The notes: generated by a model not told the origin, from the letters alone. Numbered from the stretch's first letter, positions 36,749-45,563 are shown. The stretch: 64,000 bases of DNA from Clostridia bacterium (GCA_017462485.1 JAFTRA010000003.1:1-64000); one strand, 5' to 3'. Translations and numbers: made by a program.

Positions 36749-36883
36749 ATGAAAAAGTATATAAACCCCGAATTTGAAGTAATCGAAGTTGCTGCAAAAG
36801 ACATTATTACAACCTCACCGGGTACTGAAACCTCAACGCAGGATAACAACGACGGCATTTGGGATCTTGAATTTGATCTTTAA
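36749..36883 (+). CDS. 44-residue acidic small peptide, copy B
   Basis: This short gene starts 13 nt after the stop of giant protein B. The spacer GGAGGTAGTAAAA differs at one base from the one at the first locus. The product starts MKKYINPEFEVIEV, contains DIITTSPG and ends WDLEFDL; 29 of 44 residues match copy A. It is strongly acidic after residue 24 and has no signal peptide, Cys or membrane helix. Co-transcription and co-translation with the giant protein are nearly certain. The function is unknown. Confidence 0.85.
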   Translation: MKKYINPEFEVIEVAAKDIITTSPGTETSTQDNNDGIWDLEFDL

Positions 36884-36941
36884 ATTGCGTTAAATCCAAG
36901 CGACATAACGAAAGCTGCTTCATTTGAGTACGTACTAAAAA

Positions 36942-37065
36942 GACAGAGGCACCATTCAATTCAGTGCCTCTGTCAAAAAACGATTTTCAAGAAAGATTAA
37001 GCAGCCTTTTTAGAAAAGAAGAGATGGAGAAACCGATTAATTTCGATTTCTCCATTTTTGTTTTT
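36942..37065. terminator. Two terminator hairpins between peptide B and the SDR gene
   Basis: GACAGAGGCAC (36942-36952) pairs with GTGCCTCTGTC (36964-36974) and has its T run on the minus strand. ATGGAGAAA (37024-37032) pairs with TTTCTCCAT (37047-37055) and has a T run on the plus strand. The pair resembles the double-hairpin element at 59050-59140. The remainder of 36884-37179 shows nothing else. Confidence 0.75.
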
Positions 37066-37179
37066 ATATATGCTCGCCTTTGCGAACGTCACTTAAGTGC
37101 TTTTTCTTTATTAACTTTAATTACAGCGTTATCAACTTTAGTTACAACGTAGCAAAGCGTATATTCAGCGGCGCTATCA

Positions 37180-37962
37180 TTAGCCGTTTTTAATTATGGG
37201 ATAGAGCTGGATAGTGTTTCCACCGTCAACAACAAGCTCTGCTCCCGTGGTATTTCTTGCGTGAGCCGCAAAGTAAAATACTGCATCAGCGATATCCTCC
37301 CCTACAGCTACGTCACCGATAGGGGTGAATCTTGAGGGAACGTTATTATAAAACTCGGGGTTCTTTTCCCAGCGGTCAGTCTTTATCATTCCCGGGAGAA
37401 CTGCATTTACTCTGATATTGTATTTACCGAAGTCGAGCGCCATAGCTCTCATCATACCAAGCTGGCCACCCTTTGAAGCGACGTATGCAATTCTGTCGGG
37501 GATAGCTCTGTACGCAGTGTTGGAATTGACGAACACTATGTTTCCTCCGCCATTCTTCATCATACGTCTTGCTGCGTGCTCGGACAAGCAGTAATTCCAT
37601 ACCACGTTGGTATTGATAACTCTCATAAAATCTGTAAGAGGATTTTTAAACGCCTCTATTCCGAGTCCCTGGTCTGCGGCGTTAAGAACAAGAGTCTCAA
37701 CGAATATTCCGAGCTTATCAAGCTCCGAAAACATATTTTCTACAGACTCCTCGTCAACCGTTTTTTCATCAAGTAAAGAATCTATCGCAAAGCCGATTAC
37801 CTCGGAATTTGCAAACTTTTCTTTATATTTCGCCTCCGCTTCCTTTACTTTTTCAATGCTTCTGCCGGTGAATACAACTCTGTATCCCTCCTCAAGAAAT
37901 CTTTCAACTATTGCTACGCCCGTATTTATACAAGCGCCTGTTATAAGTGCTGTTTTCATCAT
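37180..37962 (-). CDS. SDR family NAD(P)-dependent oxidoreductase
   Basis: A 260-residue classical short-chain dehydrogenase. Visible are the TGACINTGVAIVERF cofactor loop (TGxxxxxG), LVLNAADQG, the NSNTAY strand with Ser, YVASKGG (YxxxK) and LPGMIKTD. It is cytoplasmic and likely oxidises or reduces a sugar, a sugar acid or its keto product, since it follows a sugar-acid dehydratase gene by 63 bp. Start at either of two adjacent ATG codons; AAAGGCG is upstream. The exact substrate is unknown. Confidence 0.9.
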   Translation of the reverse strand: MMKTALITGACINTGVAIVERFLEEGYRVVFTGRSIEKVKEAEAKYKEKFANSEVIGFAIDSLLDEKTVDEESVENMFSELDKLGIFVETLVLNAADQGLGIEAFKNPLTDFMRVINTNVVWNYCLSEHAARRMMKNGGGNIVFVNSNTAYRAIPDRIAYVASKGGQLGMMRAMALDFGKYNIRVNAVLPGMIKTDRWEKNPEFYNNVPSRFTPIGDVAVGEDIADAVFYFAAHARNTTGAELVVDGGNTIQLYPIIKNG

Positions 37963-38025
37963 TTTCGCCTTTCATCTAAACTTTTAATAGCTCGTAGGTT
38001 TGTAAAGCAAGTTCCTTTCCGAGAA

Positions 38026-39186
38026 TCAGAAATAGAATTCAGTCTTTGCAGGTCTTATATCCGTAAGAGCTCCGGTGTAGTGCCTGAGCGTGTGAGGTTG
38101 GTAGGGGTGCTTTAAGCACTCCTCCTCGTTAATTTCGATACCAAGACCGGGCTTGTCGGGAATATCAATATAACCGTCCTTGTAATTAAGACTCTCGTTC
38201 GTAACGTCCTTACGCCACTCAACGTCGGAATACATAATTTCAAGAATTTCAAAGTTCGGACAGGTTGCCGCAAGCTGAAGCGTTGCGGCATTCGCAACGG
38301 GACCGGAAGGGTTATGGGGAGCGAACGGAATATATCTGCTCTCCGCCTCTGCGGCAATCTTTTTAAGCTCCATAATACCTCCTGCGTGAGAGATATCGGG
38401 CTGAATATAGTCGGCTGCCATCTTATCAAAGATAAGGCGGTAGTCCCAACGCGTGTAAAGTCTTTCACCTGCCGATATGGCTACGGGAGACTTATCTCTT
38501 ACCGCCTTAAGAGCGTCAATGTTATCCGGAGGAACGGGCTCCTCGAAGAACATAGGCTTGAACTGCTCAAGCTCTTTAGCGATTTTAATACCGGTAGGAA
38601 TATTGAAGCGTCCGTGACCTTCGATAAGCAGGTCAACTCCGTCGCCAACCGCTTCTCTTACAGCCGAAACGCAGCGAAGCGCTTTATCAAGGTCGGCATT
38701 TGAGATATTGAGATAGCTCTTTCCGAATGGGTCCCACTTCATAGCAGTAACTCCGCGCTCCTTTGCTATTCTCGCCTTTTCGCCAAACTCCTCGGGCTCC
38801 TTTGCACCTGCAAACCAACCGTTTACGTAAATTCTTACCTTTTCGTTCACCTTACCGCCGAGAAGCTGATAAACAGGAACACTAAGGCTCTTACCGAGAA
38901 TATCCCAAAGCGCCATTTCAACCGCAGAAAGAGCGGACATAAGCACAGCTCCGCCTCTCCAATATGCGTCCCTGTAAATTGAGTGCCAATGCTTCTCAAT
39001 ATCGAGGGGATTCTTCCCCACAAGGTATTCCTTGATATGCTCGACAGCTCCTATGAGCGCCTTTTCTTTATATTCAAGAGTTGCTTCTCCGACGCCGTCT
39101 ATTCCCTCGTCGGTATAAACCTTGACGAACACCCAGTTCGTTCTGAAGCAATCAGTTGCAAAGGTTTTAATATCGGTTACTTTCAT
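38026..39186 (-). CDS. Enolase-superfamily sugar-acid dehydratase
   Basis: A 386-residue member of the mandelate racemase/muconate lactonizing group, most like galactonate-type acid sugar dehydratases. Metal-ligand motifs are LLIEGHGRFN, FFEEPVPPDN and ISAGERLYTR, followed by QPDISHAGGI and the His-containing APHNPSGP. The AMKWDPFG segment lies on the second barrel strand. It probably dehydrates an aldonic or aldaric acid to a 2-keto-3-deoxy acid. The start at 39186 (MKVTDIK) fits the family N-terminus, although the binding site is weak. An SDR gene lies downstream and an AraC gene is divergent. Confidence 0.87.
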   Translation of the reverse strand: MKVTDIKTFATDCFRTNWVFVKVYTDEGIDGVGEATLEYKEKALIGAVEHIKEYLVGKNPLDIEKHWHSIYRDAYWRGGAVLMSALSAVEMALWDILGKSLSVPVYQLLGGKVNEKVRIYVNGWFAGAKEPEEFGEKARIAKERGVTAMKWDPFGKSYLNISNADLDKALRCVSAVREAVGDGVDLLIEGHGRFNIPTGIKIAKELEQFKPMFFEEPVPPDNIDALKAVRDKSPVAISAGERLYTRWDYRLIFDKMAADYIQPDISHAGGIMELKKIAAEAESRYIPFAPHNPSGPVANAATLQLAATCPNFEILEIMYSDVEWRKDVTNESLNYKDGYIDIPDKPGLGIEINEEECLKHPYQPHTLRHYTGALTDIRPAKTEFYF

Positions 39187-39315
39187 TTTCTTTTTTCTCT
39201 TTCGTATTGACATTATAGTAATTTTATTTTATAATATTTTTTGTAAGAAACCTATAAAATTCTTACTCTATTTATTAGAAATCTTACTATAACAAGGAGC
39301 GCCGATATCGAGAGA

Positions 39316-40161
39316 GTGAAAGCTCTCGTCGGCTTTGATATGAAAATAATTTTAGGAAAGGTAATAGCTATCGGTATATACAACTCAGCTCTTGCGGTAA
39401 AAAACCGAAGTATTACAAAAAATCGAAGAACTACTATGTTTGAAATTGAGCTGCCTATAGAAAGGGGAGGAATATCCTATATAGATTCGGAGTCGGCTGA
39501 AATTTCGGATAATATGATAATTTGCGCAAAGCCCGGTCAGATACGGCACACAAAGCTTCCCTTCAAGTGCTATTACATACACGTAATTATTGACGGTGAG
39601 CTATCCGATGCTTTAAACGAGCTTCCAAACTTTATAAAAACCAATAATTATCAAAAATATCACAAAATCTTCGAGAATCTTTGCAAATATTATGACACGA
39701 AGCTCGAGACCGACGAAATAATGCTTCAAAGCTTGATTTTGGAGCTTATTTATATGCTTATAAGAGACTCGGAAAAGCTCTCGCTGTTGTGCGGTGAGAG
39801 AAGAGGCTCGGATGGAAAGGTTATAAATGACGCAATAAAATACATCAAGAAAAATCTGACCTCGGAGCTATCGCTTAATACCGTTGCGGCGCATTACGGC
39901 TTCAGTCCGATTTATTTTCACAGTCTCTTTAAATCCGCCACGGGAAAAACGCTCCGTGACTACGTAGAATCCGAGAGAATAAAGAAAGCTGCTAATATGA
40001 TAATTTCCACCGACTTTACCCTAACCAAAATAGCATACGAATGCGGCTTTTCCTCTCAATCCTATTTCAGCTACGCTTTCAAGCGAAGAATGCGGCTTAC
40101 CCCAAGAGAATACGCAAGGTCGGTATTTGAAAGATATGAGGCAGAGCCTGACGGTAAGTAA
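39316..40161 (+). CDS. AraC family regulator of the sugar-acid genes
   Basis: A regulator of up to 281 residues. The N-terminal sensor contains MFEIELPIERGGISYID and CAKPGQIRH. The C-terminal double HTH reads LNTVAAHYGFSPIYFHSLF, then IAYECGFSSQSYFSYAF and LTPREYA. The start is uncertain: a GTG at 39316 or an ATG at 39340 would both keep the sensor domain intact, and AAGGAG at 39294-39299 is rather far away. It is divergent from the dehydratase and SDR genes and probably controls them. Confidence 0.82.
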   Translation: MKALVGFDMKIILGKVIAIGIYNSALAVKNRSITKNRRTTMFEIELPIERGGISYIDSESAEISDNMIICAKPGQIRHTKLPFKCYYIHVIIDGELSDALNELPNFIKTNNYQKYHKIFENLCKYYDTKLETDEIMLQSLILELIYMLIRDSEKLSLLCGERRGSDGKVINDAIKYIKKNLTSELSLNTVAAHYGFSPIYFHSLFKSATGKTLRDYVESERIKKAANMIISTDFTLTKIAYECGFSSQSYFSYAFKRRMRLTPREYARSVFERYEAEPDGK

Positions 40162-40171
40162 CGCTTTTTTC

Positions 40172-40200
40172 TTGACACGGCAAATTAAAGGTGATAGAAT
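40172..40200 (+). promoter_or_regulatory. Promoter before the degraded genes
   Basis: TTGACA (40172-40177) and TAGAAT (40195-40200) are 17 bp apart, about 30 bp before the broken reductase fragment. Confidence 0.65.
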
Positions 40201-40230
40201 AAATTGTATATATAAATATGTAGACAAAAA

Positions 40231-40462
40231 ATGAAACTGACTAATGAACAAATAGCATCTGTAAAAGCTCGCGGCTTTTTAAGAAACAGAGGAACGGATA
40301 ACTTTTCGGGAAGAATCGTTGCCCCCGGGACCGTCTTCACGGCAAAGAATTTTGCCGATTTATCCACCCTCGCCGAAAAATTCGGCTCGGTAAGCTTATT
40401 GCCACTAGCCGCCTTTGTATAGAAATTCCGGGGATTCCCTTTAAAAAGATTGAGATAAACTG
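40231..40462 (+). pseudogene. Frameshifted N-terminal fragment, nitrite/sulfite reductase-like
   Basis: The first ~50 codons read MKLTNEQIASVKARGFLRNR, then NFSGR and VAPGTVFTA, which resembles the N-terminal half-domain of nitrite/sulfite reductase-like proteins. After about position 40393 the frame leads to a stop at 40420. A different frame continues as IATSRLCIEIPGIPFKKIEIN and then stops at 40460-40462. Thus there is a frameshift, and the C-terminal part, including any Fe-S cluster Cys residues, is missing. The family assignment comes from recall of the motif; the broken state is seen directly. Confidence 0.6.
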
Positions 40463-40672
40463 ATGTCACAGGCGGTAGCTGTCCCGGAAGAAGTACGATA
40501 TAAGCTGTGCGATATGGGATATTACAACGACGCTATGAAGGGTTACTTAATAGCGGGTATGCGTCGAATGGGATTCTCAGAGATCGAGATACGAAAAGCT
40601 GTCCTCGGAATGATGTCGGCACACGACGAACTGACTGCTGAGGAAGCGGAGAAGGTATATACGGAGGGGTGA
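40463..40672 (+). CDS. Small hypothetical protein, 69 residues
   Basis: A 69-residue charged helical protein (YLIAGMRRMGFSEIEIRKAV, then EELTAEEAEK-like Glu-rich end). Its ATG overlaps the stop of the upstream fragment, and its own stop lies one base before the next gene's ATG. I recognise no family. Since both neighbours are damaged, it may also be a remnant; the N-terminal ten residues look unlike the rest. Confidence 0.45.
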   Translation: MSQAVAVPEEVRYKLCDMGYYNDAMKGYLIAGMRRMGFSEIEIRKAVLGMMSAHDELTAEEAEKVYTEG

Positions 40673-40673
40673 T

Positions 40674-41454
40674 ATGAAGAAATTTTTAATATTGATAATG
40701 ATTCTTATAGGAATGATGCTGTTCGGCTGCGGTGAGGAAGCAGAGAACACGGAAAACGTAGAAGACGTAGTAGAACCCACCCCCCGCGCCTGTCGTAGAG
40801 AAATTCACGGTAACGTTCGACTCATTCAACTACAGCGACCTTGCCCTGACAGGTGACCACATAAACCCTATGGTAAATACCGGAGCTATCGCCCTTTGCA
40901 CACTTATTGAGGGAGAAACCTTTGACGTAAAATTTTCAAGGCTTCTCGCCCTTACGAGAAAGCTCGCGGAGAACGACGGAATAGAGCTTGATGAGGCAGT
41001 ATATTTATCCGAAAAGATGACGGGAAACAAAAACCGAGCTCTTGCGTATCTTCTTAAGGCTTACGGTATGATAAGCTGCGATGCAGAGGACGTAGTTGAC
41101 CTTTACTTCCGCGCCTGCTCGATAAGCGTTGACTCTCTCGACCTTGCGAAAATTGCTCTGATTTTCGCAAACGGCGGCAAAAACAAAAAGGGCGAGCAGG
41201 TATTCCCAAAAGAATACTCGAAATATATCAACGCAATTCTCACGATATGCGGTATGTACGACGGCTCGGGAGAATTTGCGCTGAACGTTGGAATTCCCGC
41301 AAAGAGCGGAGTCAGCGGCGGAATTATGGCGGTTGTTCCGGGTAAATTCGGCATAGGAGTTTATTCGCCCGCACTTAATGCCAAGGGTAACAGCTGCGCC
41401 GGAATCAAGGCGCTTGAGCGCTTAAGCAACGAACTTAAGCTAAGCATTTTTTAG
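40674..41454 (+). pseudogene. Chimeric remnant: lipoprotein N-terminus joined to glutaminase C-terminus
   Basis: The frame from 40674 (GGAGGGG upstream) encodes a lipoprotein signal with lipobox MLFGC and an acidic linker. It loses frame at a run of six C (40780-40785). Removing one C restores the reading EPTPAPVVEKFTVTFDS, which runs directly into glutaminase A sequence: HINPMVNTGAIA, ALAYLLKAYG, CGMYDGSGEFA, PAKSGVSGG and SPALNAKGNS, to 41454. The glutaminase N-terminal part with the catalytic Ser-x-x-Lys is absent. The product should therefore be inactive even without the frameshift. An internal start at 40870 could give only the C-terminal 194 residues. Confidence 0.75.
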
Positions 41455-41496
41455 TAGCGTATATACTTAAATCACAGCTCCGAAAGAAGATAAATT

Positions 41497-42186
41497 ATGT
41501 ACCTTTACGAAACACACCTGCACACGTATCCCGTAAGCAAATGCGCCGTAGCAAGCGTAAGAGAAAGCGTTGAGTTTTACAAAAAACTCGGATATACGGG
41601 AATATTCATCACCAATCATTTTCTTGACGGCAATATCAATCTCGACCCTTCTCTTTCTTACGAAGAGAAAATAAACTTTTATTTTTCCGACTATGAAGAA
41701 GCCGTCAGGGTTGGAGAAGAACTTGGTATCTCGGTATTTTTAGGTCACGAGCTATCAGTTGGCGGAACTGATTTTTTAGTTTACGGACTAGATAAGGCGT
41801 GGTTTCTCGCACATCCCGAAATTATGGATATGAAAAAAAGCGAGGAGCTTACTTTTATGGCAAGCCACGGTGCGCTTATTATACAGGCGCATCCGTTCAG
41901 AGAAGCACGGTACATAGACCATATAAGACTTTTTCCGAGGCGCGTTCACGGAGTTGAAACCTTCAATGCGTGCAGAACCGATTTCGAAAACGCAAGAGCT
42001 AAGGAATACGCAAAGAGTTATTCTCTTATCTCATTTGCGGGCACGGACAATCATTTCGGTGCCAAAAGCGGAAGGCTCGGCGGTATGAAATCAAAATCTC
42101 CGATTCTTGACGAAGAGGATTTCGTTCGCCGTGTAAAGCTTGGGGAAATGACCCCGTTCAAAAGAACTCTTAAGCAAGACTCTTAA
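41497..42186 (+). CDS. PHP-domain phosphoesterase-like protein
   Basis: A 229-residue PHP-family protein. Metal-site motifs in order are ETHLHTY, FITNHF, LGHELS, QAHPFRE and GTDNHFG, all present. It is cytoplasmic and probably a small-molecule phosphoesterase; the substrate is unknown. It is unrelated in detail to the larger PHP protein at 11193-12224, which has a different HxH context. A small membrane-protein gene follows at 27 bp. Confidence 0.82.
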   Translation: MYLYETHLHTYPVSKCAVASVRESVEFYKKLGYTGIFITNHFLDGNINLDPSLSYEEKINFYFSDYEEAVRVGEELGISVFLGHELSVGGTDFLVYGLDKAWFLAHPEIMDMKKSEELTFMASHGALIIQAHPFREARYIDHIRLFPRRVHGVETFNACRTDFENARAKEYAKSYSLISFAGTDNHFGAKSGRLGGMKSKSPILDEEDFVRRVKLGEMTPFKRTLKQDS

Positions 42187-42213
42187 AAAGAAAACGCAGA
42201 AAGGATAATAGAA

Positions 42214-42573
42214 ATGAAAGACTTGTTTGATGCGTCGGAAATAAAGGAATCGGCAAAAAAGCGTACTCTTCTCTTCATTTCGGTAGGCTCTCTTATACTT
42301 AATCTTCTGGTATTTGCTCTTGCTATACCCGAGACCCGTGTGATTTCTCTCGTGCTTGCCGGAGCATTTCTCATCTATATCCCGATAGGACTTTTCGAAA
42401 AGGAAAGCAACCTCGTTACCTATCTCACAAGAGCTCTTGAAATCACAGTCTCGCTTTCCCTTACGATTGCGTATATAATTCTCTTTAAAAAATATTTTCT
42501 TCTGTTTCTTCCCGTAATCGAAATAGCAACGCCTATTCTGCTTTATTTTCTCGTTTTTAAAAGACGTAAATAA
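42214..42573 (+). CDS. Small hypothetical membrane protein, four TM helices
   Basis: A 119-residue protein with a charged N-terminus (about 20 residues) and four hydrophobic segments, ending in a basic FKRRK tail. AAGGA precedes the start. It follows the PHP gene by 27 bp and is likely co-transcribed. No family is recognised. Confidence 0.65.
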   Translation: MKDLFDASEIKESAKKRTLLFISVGSLILNLLVFALAIPETRVISLVLAGAFLIYIPIGLFEKESNLVTYLTRALEITVSLSLTIAYIILFKKYFLLFLPVIEIATPILLYFLVFKRRK

Positions 42574-42606
42574 CGGGGCTTAAAACTATTCAACTCGGAA
42601 TAAAGA

Positions 42607-42650
42607 AAGCACTTGCGGTAAATTAAACTCGCAAGTGCTTCTTGTTTTTA
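42607..42650. terminator. Bidirectional terminator
   Basis: AAGCACTTGC (42608-42616 region) pairs with GCAAGTGCTT, followed by CTTGTTTTTA. It separates the membrane-protein gene from the convergent LacI gene. A similar hairpin with the same AAGCACTTG arm is at 45783-45818. Confidence 0.8.
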
Positions 42651-42663
42651 TATCACTTATTCT

Positions 42664-43641
42664 TTATCTCTGATTATTTATCACTGACGACTCCCTAAGC
42701 TTCAGCTCGGCTTCTATAACGATATTTTTTCTGCAGGGTTTTGAAAAAATTCTGTTTATAATCATATCAACGGCAGAATCCGCACATTCACTGTGCATCA
42801 CGTTAATAGAAGATAGAGACGGAACCATATATTTTGACTCCGCATTGTTGTCATAACCAACGACGGCAACGTCATCCGGAACTCTTAATCCGAAATCCTT
42901 AAGGCATCTTATAGCTCCGATAGCCACGTTGTCGTATCCGCATATCACGGCTCTGGGAACGTTTCCCGACTCCACAAGGCACTTCATTGCATCGTATCCA
43001 CCCTCTTCAAATCGAGCCTCGCCGACCGAAATATATCTTTCCTCAAATCCGCCGTATATTTTACTCATTACTTCCTTGAAGGCGTAAAACTTTCTTTCGG
43101 TTTTCTTTTCGGAAACAAAGCCAACGCTCTGAACACCGTTTTCCTTAAAATGCTTAACGGCATCTACAAGTGCATTTTCCGTATCAATCTCTACGTGATG
43201 CATTCCTTCGGGGCAATCCCCCACTCCGCAAATAACAACGCAAGGAACAACATGATCTTCATCATTCGACTCGTACTTACCTATAACTATAATGCCATCA
43301 ACGTCAGTATATTTTGAATAGTAGTCGTAAAGCTTATTGTTTTCACCGGGTAAAAATCCAGCAGCCGCAACCGTCATTGAGCAGCCTCTTTTCTCAAGAG
43401 CCTTTTGAATTTCAGCAAGCAAGGGACCGTAACTGCGGCTCTGGAATTCAGGCACGACTACACCGATAACGAGTCCTGGATATTTTACGTTATAAAATTT
43501 TTTGAAAGCGCCGTGCTCCTTTGCTATAGAAAAAATCCGATTTCGCGTTTCCTCGTTTACCTCATGGCTTCCCGAAAAAGCCTTTGACGCAGTAGATACG
43601 GACACGTTTGCAAGCTTTGCGAGCTTTGAAAGAGTTATCAT
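42664..43641 (-). CDS. LacI/GalR family transcriptional regulator
   Basis: A 325-residue repressor. The N-terminal HTH reads ITLSKLAKLANVSVSTASKA and is followed by a hinge helix and a periplasmic-binding-protein-like sensor domain (VVGYDNNAESKYMVPSL near residue 265). It likely binds a sugar. GAGGTG precedes the start. The MFS transporter gene is divergent across 195 bp that contain a CG-centred palindrome, making the transporter and the repressor itself the probable targets. Confidence 0.92.
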   Translation of the reverse strand: MITLSKLAKLANVSVSTASKAFSGSHEVNEETRNRIFSIAKEHGAFKKFYNVKYPGLVIGVVVPEFQSRSYGPLLAEIQKALEKRGCSMTVAAAGFLPGENNKLYDYYSKYTDVDGIIVIGKYESNDEDHVVPCVVICGVGDCPEGMHHVEIDTENALVDAVKHFKENGVQSVGFVSEKKTERKFYAFKEVMSKIYGGFEERYISVGEARFEEGGYDAMKCLVESGNVPRAVICGYDNVAIGAIRCLKDFGLRVPDDVAVVGYDNNAESKYMVPSLSSINVMHSECADSAVDMIINRIFSKPCRKNIVIEAELKLRESSVINNQR

Positions 43642-43678
43642 TTCGCTTCACCTCGAACAATTGTCATCTAAATATTAT

Positions 43679-43694
43679 CACACGCGTGCGTGAA
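43679..43694. promoter_or_regulatory. Candidate LacI-type operator
   Basis: A CG-centred imperfect palindrome TCACACGCGTGCGTGA, with perfect core CACGCGTG (43681-43688), lies 38 bp upstream of the lacI-type gene. The central CG and symmetric TCAC/GTGA ends fit operators of this family; the assignment is inference. Confidence 0.45.
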
Positions 43695-43761
43695 AAACAA
43701 GTCCTTTTGCCGTTTTTGTCCGTCGAAAAACAATTTCGAAAATTTTTCGATAACCGTAAGA

Positions 43762-43789
43762 TTGATATTTTTAAAAACCGTGCTAAAAT
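43762..43789 (+). promoter_or_regulatory. Promoter of the MFS gene
   Basis: TTGATA (43762-43767) and TAAAAT (43784-43789) are 16 bp apart, 48 bp before the ATG. Confidence 0.55.
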
Positions 43790-43836
43790 GGATTTAGATT
43801 AAAAGGTATCTTCAAAAAACGCAAAGGACATATATT

Positions 43837-45126
43837 ATGAACGAAATCTTATCTAAAACCACAGAAAACGATATTTACAAAAAAAGCCGACTGTTTTACA
43901 TAATTGAAGCAGCGGTAGAGTATTTTCTCGCGACCTTCGTTGCAGGTGCGTATCTTGCAAAAATGACAAGTGCTATAGGAATGTCTGACGGACTTACCGG
44001 TATAATTACCTCGTTTGTTTCGCTCGGATTCGGATTCCAGATATTTGCGCTTTTCCTTGCGGGGAAAAAGCCGATAAAGCCGTTTATCATCGTGATGAAC
44101 CTCATAACTCAGCTCTTCTTCACCTTCCTTTACGTCATTCCGATTATAGATATCAGCGCAACTGTTAAGACTGTCATTTTCATTATCCTGTTTCTTTCCG
44201 GCGAGATAATCAAAAACATTATCTACTCCCCGAAGTTCGCTTGGGAGATGGGCATAGTTGACGACCACAAGAGAGGCTCTTTTACTGCGACAAAGGAAAT
44301 GGTTTCTCTTCTTTCAGGCATAGTAATTTCGGTTACTATGGGAAATTTTATCGACAGACTTGAGGCGGCAGGCAACCAAAGAGGCGCATTTATTCTCGGT
44401 GGAATAACGATGTTTGCTCTCACCGCTATACATACGACTCTCCTGATTCTCATAAAAGAAAAGCCCGAAAAGGTGGAAAACGAGCCAATCGGTCTTCTGA
44501 TAAAGAATTCGGTAACCGACAAAAAGCTTCTCGTGCTCATTCCCCTCTTTGTCTTCTGGAATATAGCGACCTACGCCACCACCCCCTTCTACGGAACCTA
44601 TCAGCTAAACGACCTCGGTATGAATATGACGACGGTCACCGTGATTGCATCTCTCGGTGCTATCGTAAGAGCCTGCGTTTCCAGACCTATGGGAAGACTC
44701 GCGGATAAGCGCTCATTTGTAACCTCGCTGAATCTTTGCTTCATTATATCCCTGTTTGCGTTTGTTGCCAATATCTTTGCGGGAGTTGCTTTCTATACCG
44801 TTCACATGATATTATACTCAATATCTATGGCGGGAATCAACAGCGGTATAGTCAACCTCGTTTATGATTTCGTTCCGAGAAGCAGACGTACGAGTGCTCT
44901 CGCGGTTAAAAACACCGTGGTAGGCTTTGCCGGATTCTTTACCACTCTTGCGGCAAGTCCTCTTGTTGAGTATATTCAGAAAAGCGGAAACAAATTTCTA
45001 TTCTTTGAGCACATATACGCACAACAGATTCTCTCTGCATTCTCCGTTATTATGATAATAATTTGCATAGTATATCTTAATCTGGTAGTTAAGCCCGCAA
45101 AACCCACGCTTGATTATGAAGAATAG
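43837..45126 (+). CDS. MFS family transporter
   Basis: A 429-residue membrane protein with about twelve helices. The loop ACVSRPMGRLADKRSF matches the MFS DRxGRR-type motif between helices, here in the second half. VPRSRRTSALAVKN is another cytoplasmic loop. AAAGGA precedes the start. The divergent LacI gene suggests that the substrate is a sugar or glycoside; this is inference from context. Confidence 0.85.
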   Translation: MNEILSKTTENDIYKKSRLFYIIEAAVEYFLATFVAGAYLAKMTSAIGMSDGLTGIITSFVSLGFGFQIFALFLAGKKPIKPFIIVMNLITQLFFTFLYVIPIIDISATVKTVIFIILFLSGEIIKNIIYSPKFAWEMGIVDDHKRGSFTATKEMVSLLSGIVISVTMGNFIDRLEAAGNQRGAFILGGITMFALTAIHTTLLILIKEKPEKVENEPIGLLIKNSVTDKKLLVLIPLFVFWNIATYATTPFYGTYQLNDLGMNMTTVTVIASLGAIVRACVSRPMGRLADKRSFVTSLNLCFIISLFAFVANIFAGVAFYTVHMILYSISMAGINSGIVNLVYDFVPRSRRTSALAVKNTVVGFAGFFTTLAASPLVEYIQKSGNKFLFFEHIYAQQILSAFSVIMIIICIVYLNLVVKPAKPTLDYEE

Positions 45127-45142
45127 TAAAAACTCATAAAAC

Positions 45143-45191
45143 AAAAAAAGACGGACGTAGCATTTTTATCTTGCTATGTCCGTCTTTTTTT
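45143..45191. terminator. Strong bidirectional terminator
   Basis: AAAGACGGAC-TAGCA pairs with TGCTA-GTCCGTCTTT, flanked by A and T runs. It separates the convergent MFS and XRE genes. Confidence 0.92.
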
Positions 45192-45239
45192 GCTCTAAAT
45201 CTTAAAAATATTAATTACAAAATCAATTATTATTCCAAA

Positions 45240-45479
45240 TTAAACCAGCTCGTCAATACTAACGCTGAAAATCTCTGAAAAGGCTTTAAGCTCAATGTCG
45301 GTAACAAATCTTTTACCGCACTCAATTCTCTGAATCGCATTTTTATCAACGTCAATACCGATAAGCTGCATTTTATCGGCTAGCGCTCTCTGCGAGAGCT
45401 TTGACGGATAGGTTAAACGAAGCTCGCGAATCTTTTCACCGCAAAGATTGTTTCTGCCATCGTTCTTGTTTTTGAACAT
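45240..45479 (-). CDS. Small XRE-family HTH regulator
   Basis: A 79-residue Cro/C1-type HTH protein: KIRELRLTYPSKLSQRALAD, then NAIQRIECGKRFVTDIEL and FSEIFSVSIDELV. It is paralogous to the protein at 21895-22134. It is divergent from the small AbrB-type gene, and the shared intergenic region contains two similar 21-bp sites overlapping a consensus promoter. This suggests that it regulates itself and its neighbour. Confidence 0.85.
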   Translation of the reverse strand: MFKNKNDGRNNLCGEKIRELRLTYPSKLSQRALADKMQLIGIDVDKNAIQRIECGKRFVTDIELKAFSEIFSVSIDELV

Positions 45480-45492
45480 AATTTTACCTCTT

Positions 45493-45563
45493 TTGACATT
45501 CAGTGATTGACAAATTTATTATATTGTGTTATAATGGCATTGTTGACACGCAGTGAATGTCAA
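45493..45563 (+). promoter_or_regulatory. Consensus promoter with two operator-like sites
   Basis: TTGACA (45507-45512) and TATAAT (45530-45535) are 17 bp apart, a perfect promoter for the AbrB-type gene. Two similar 21-bp sites with TTGACA at the left end, CAGTGA in the centre and a C-A-A right end lie at 45493-45513 and 45543-45563. One overlaps the -35 and the other covers the transcription start. They are candidate XRE or AbrB operators. Confidence 0.75.

Noticed and set aside
40185-40469. 94-codon minus-strand frame over the reductase fragment
   Set aside because: The plus strand keeps a recognisable protein motif in two frames, so the minus-strand frame is a shadow.
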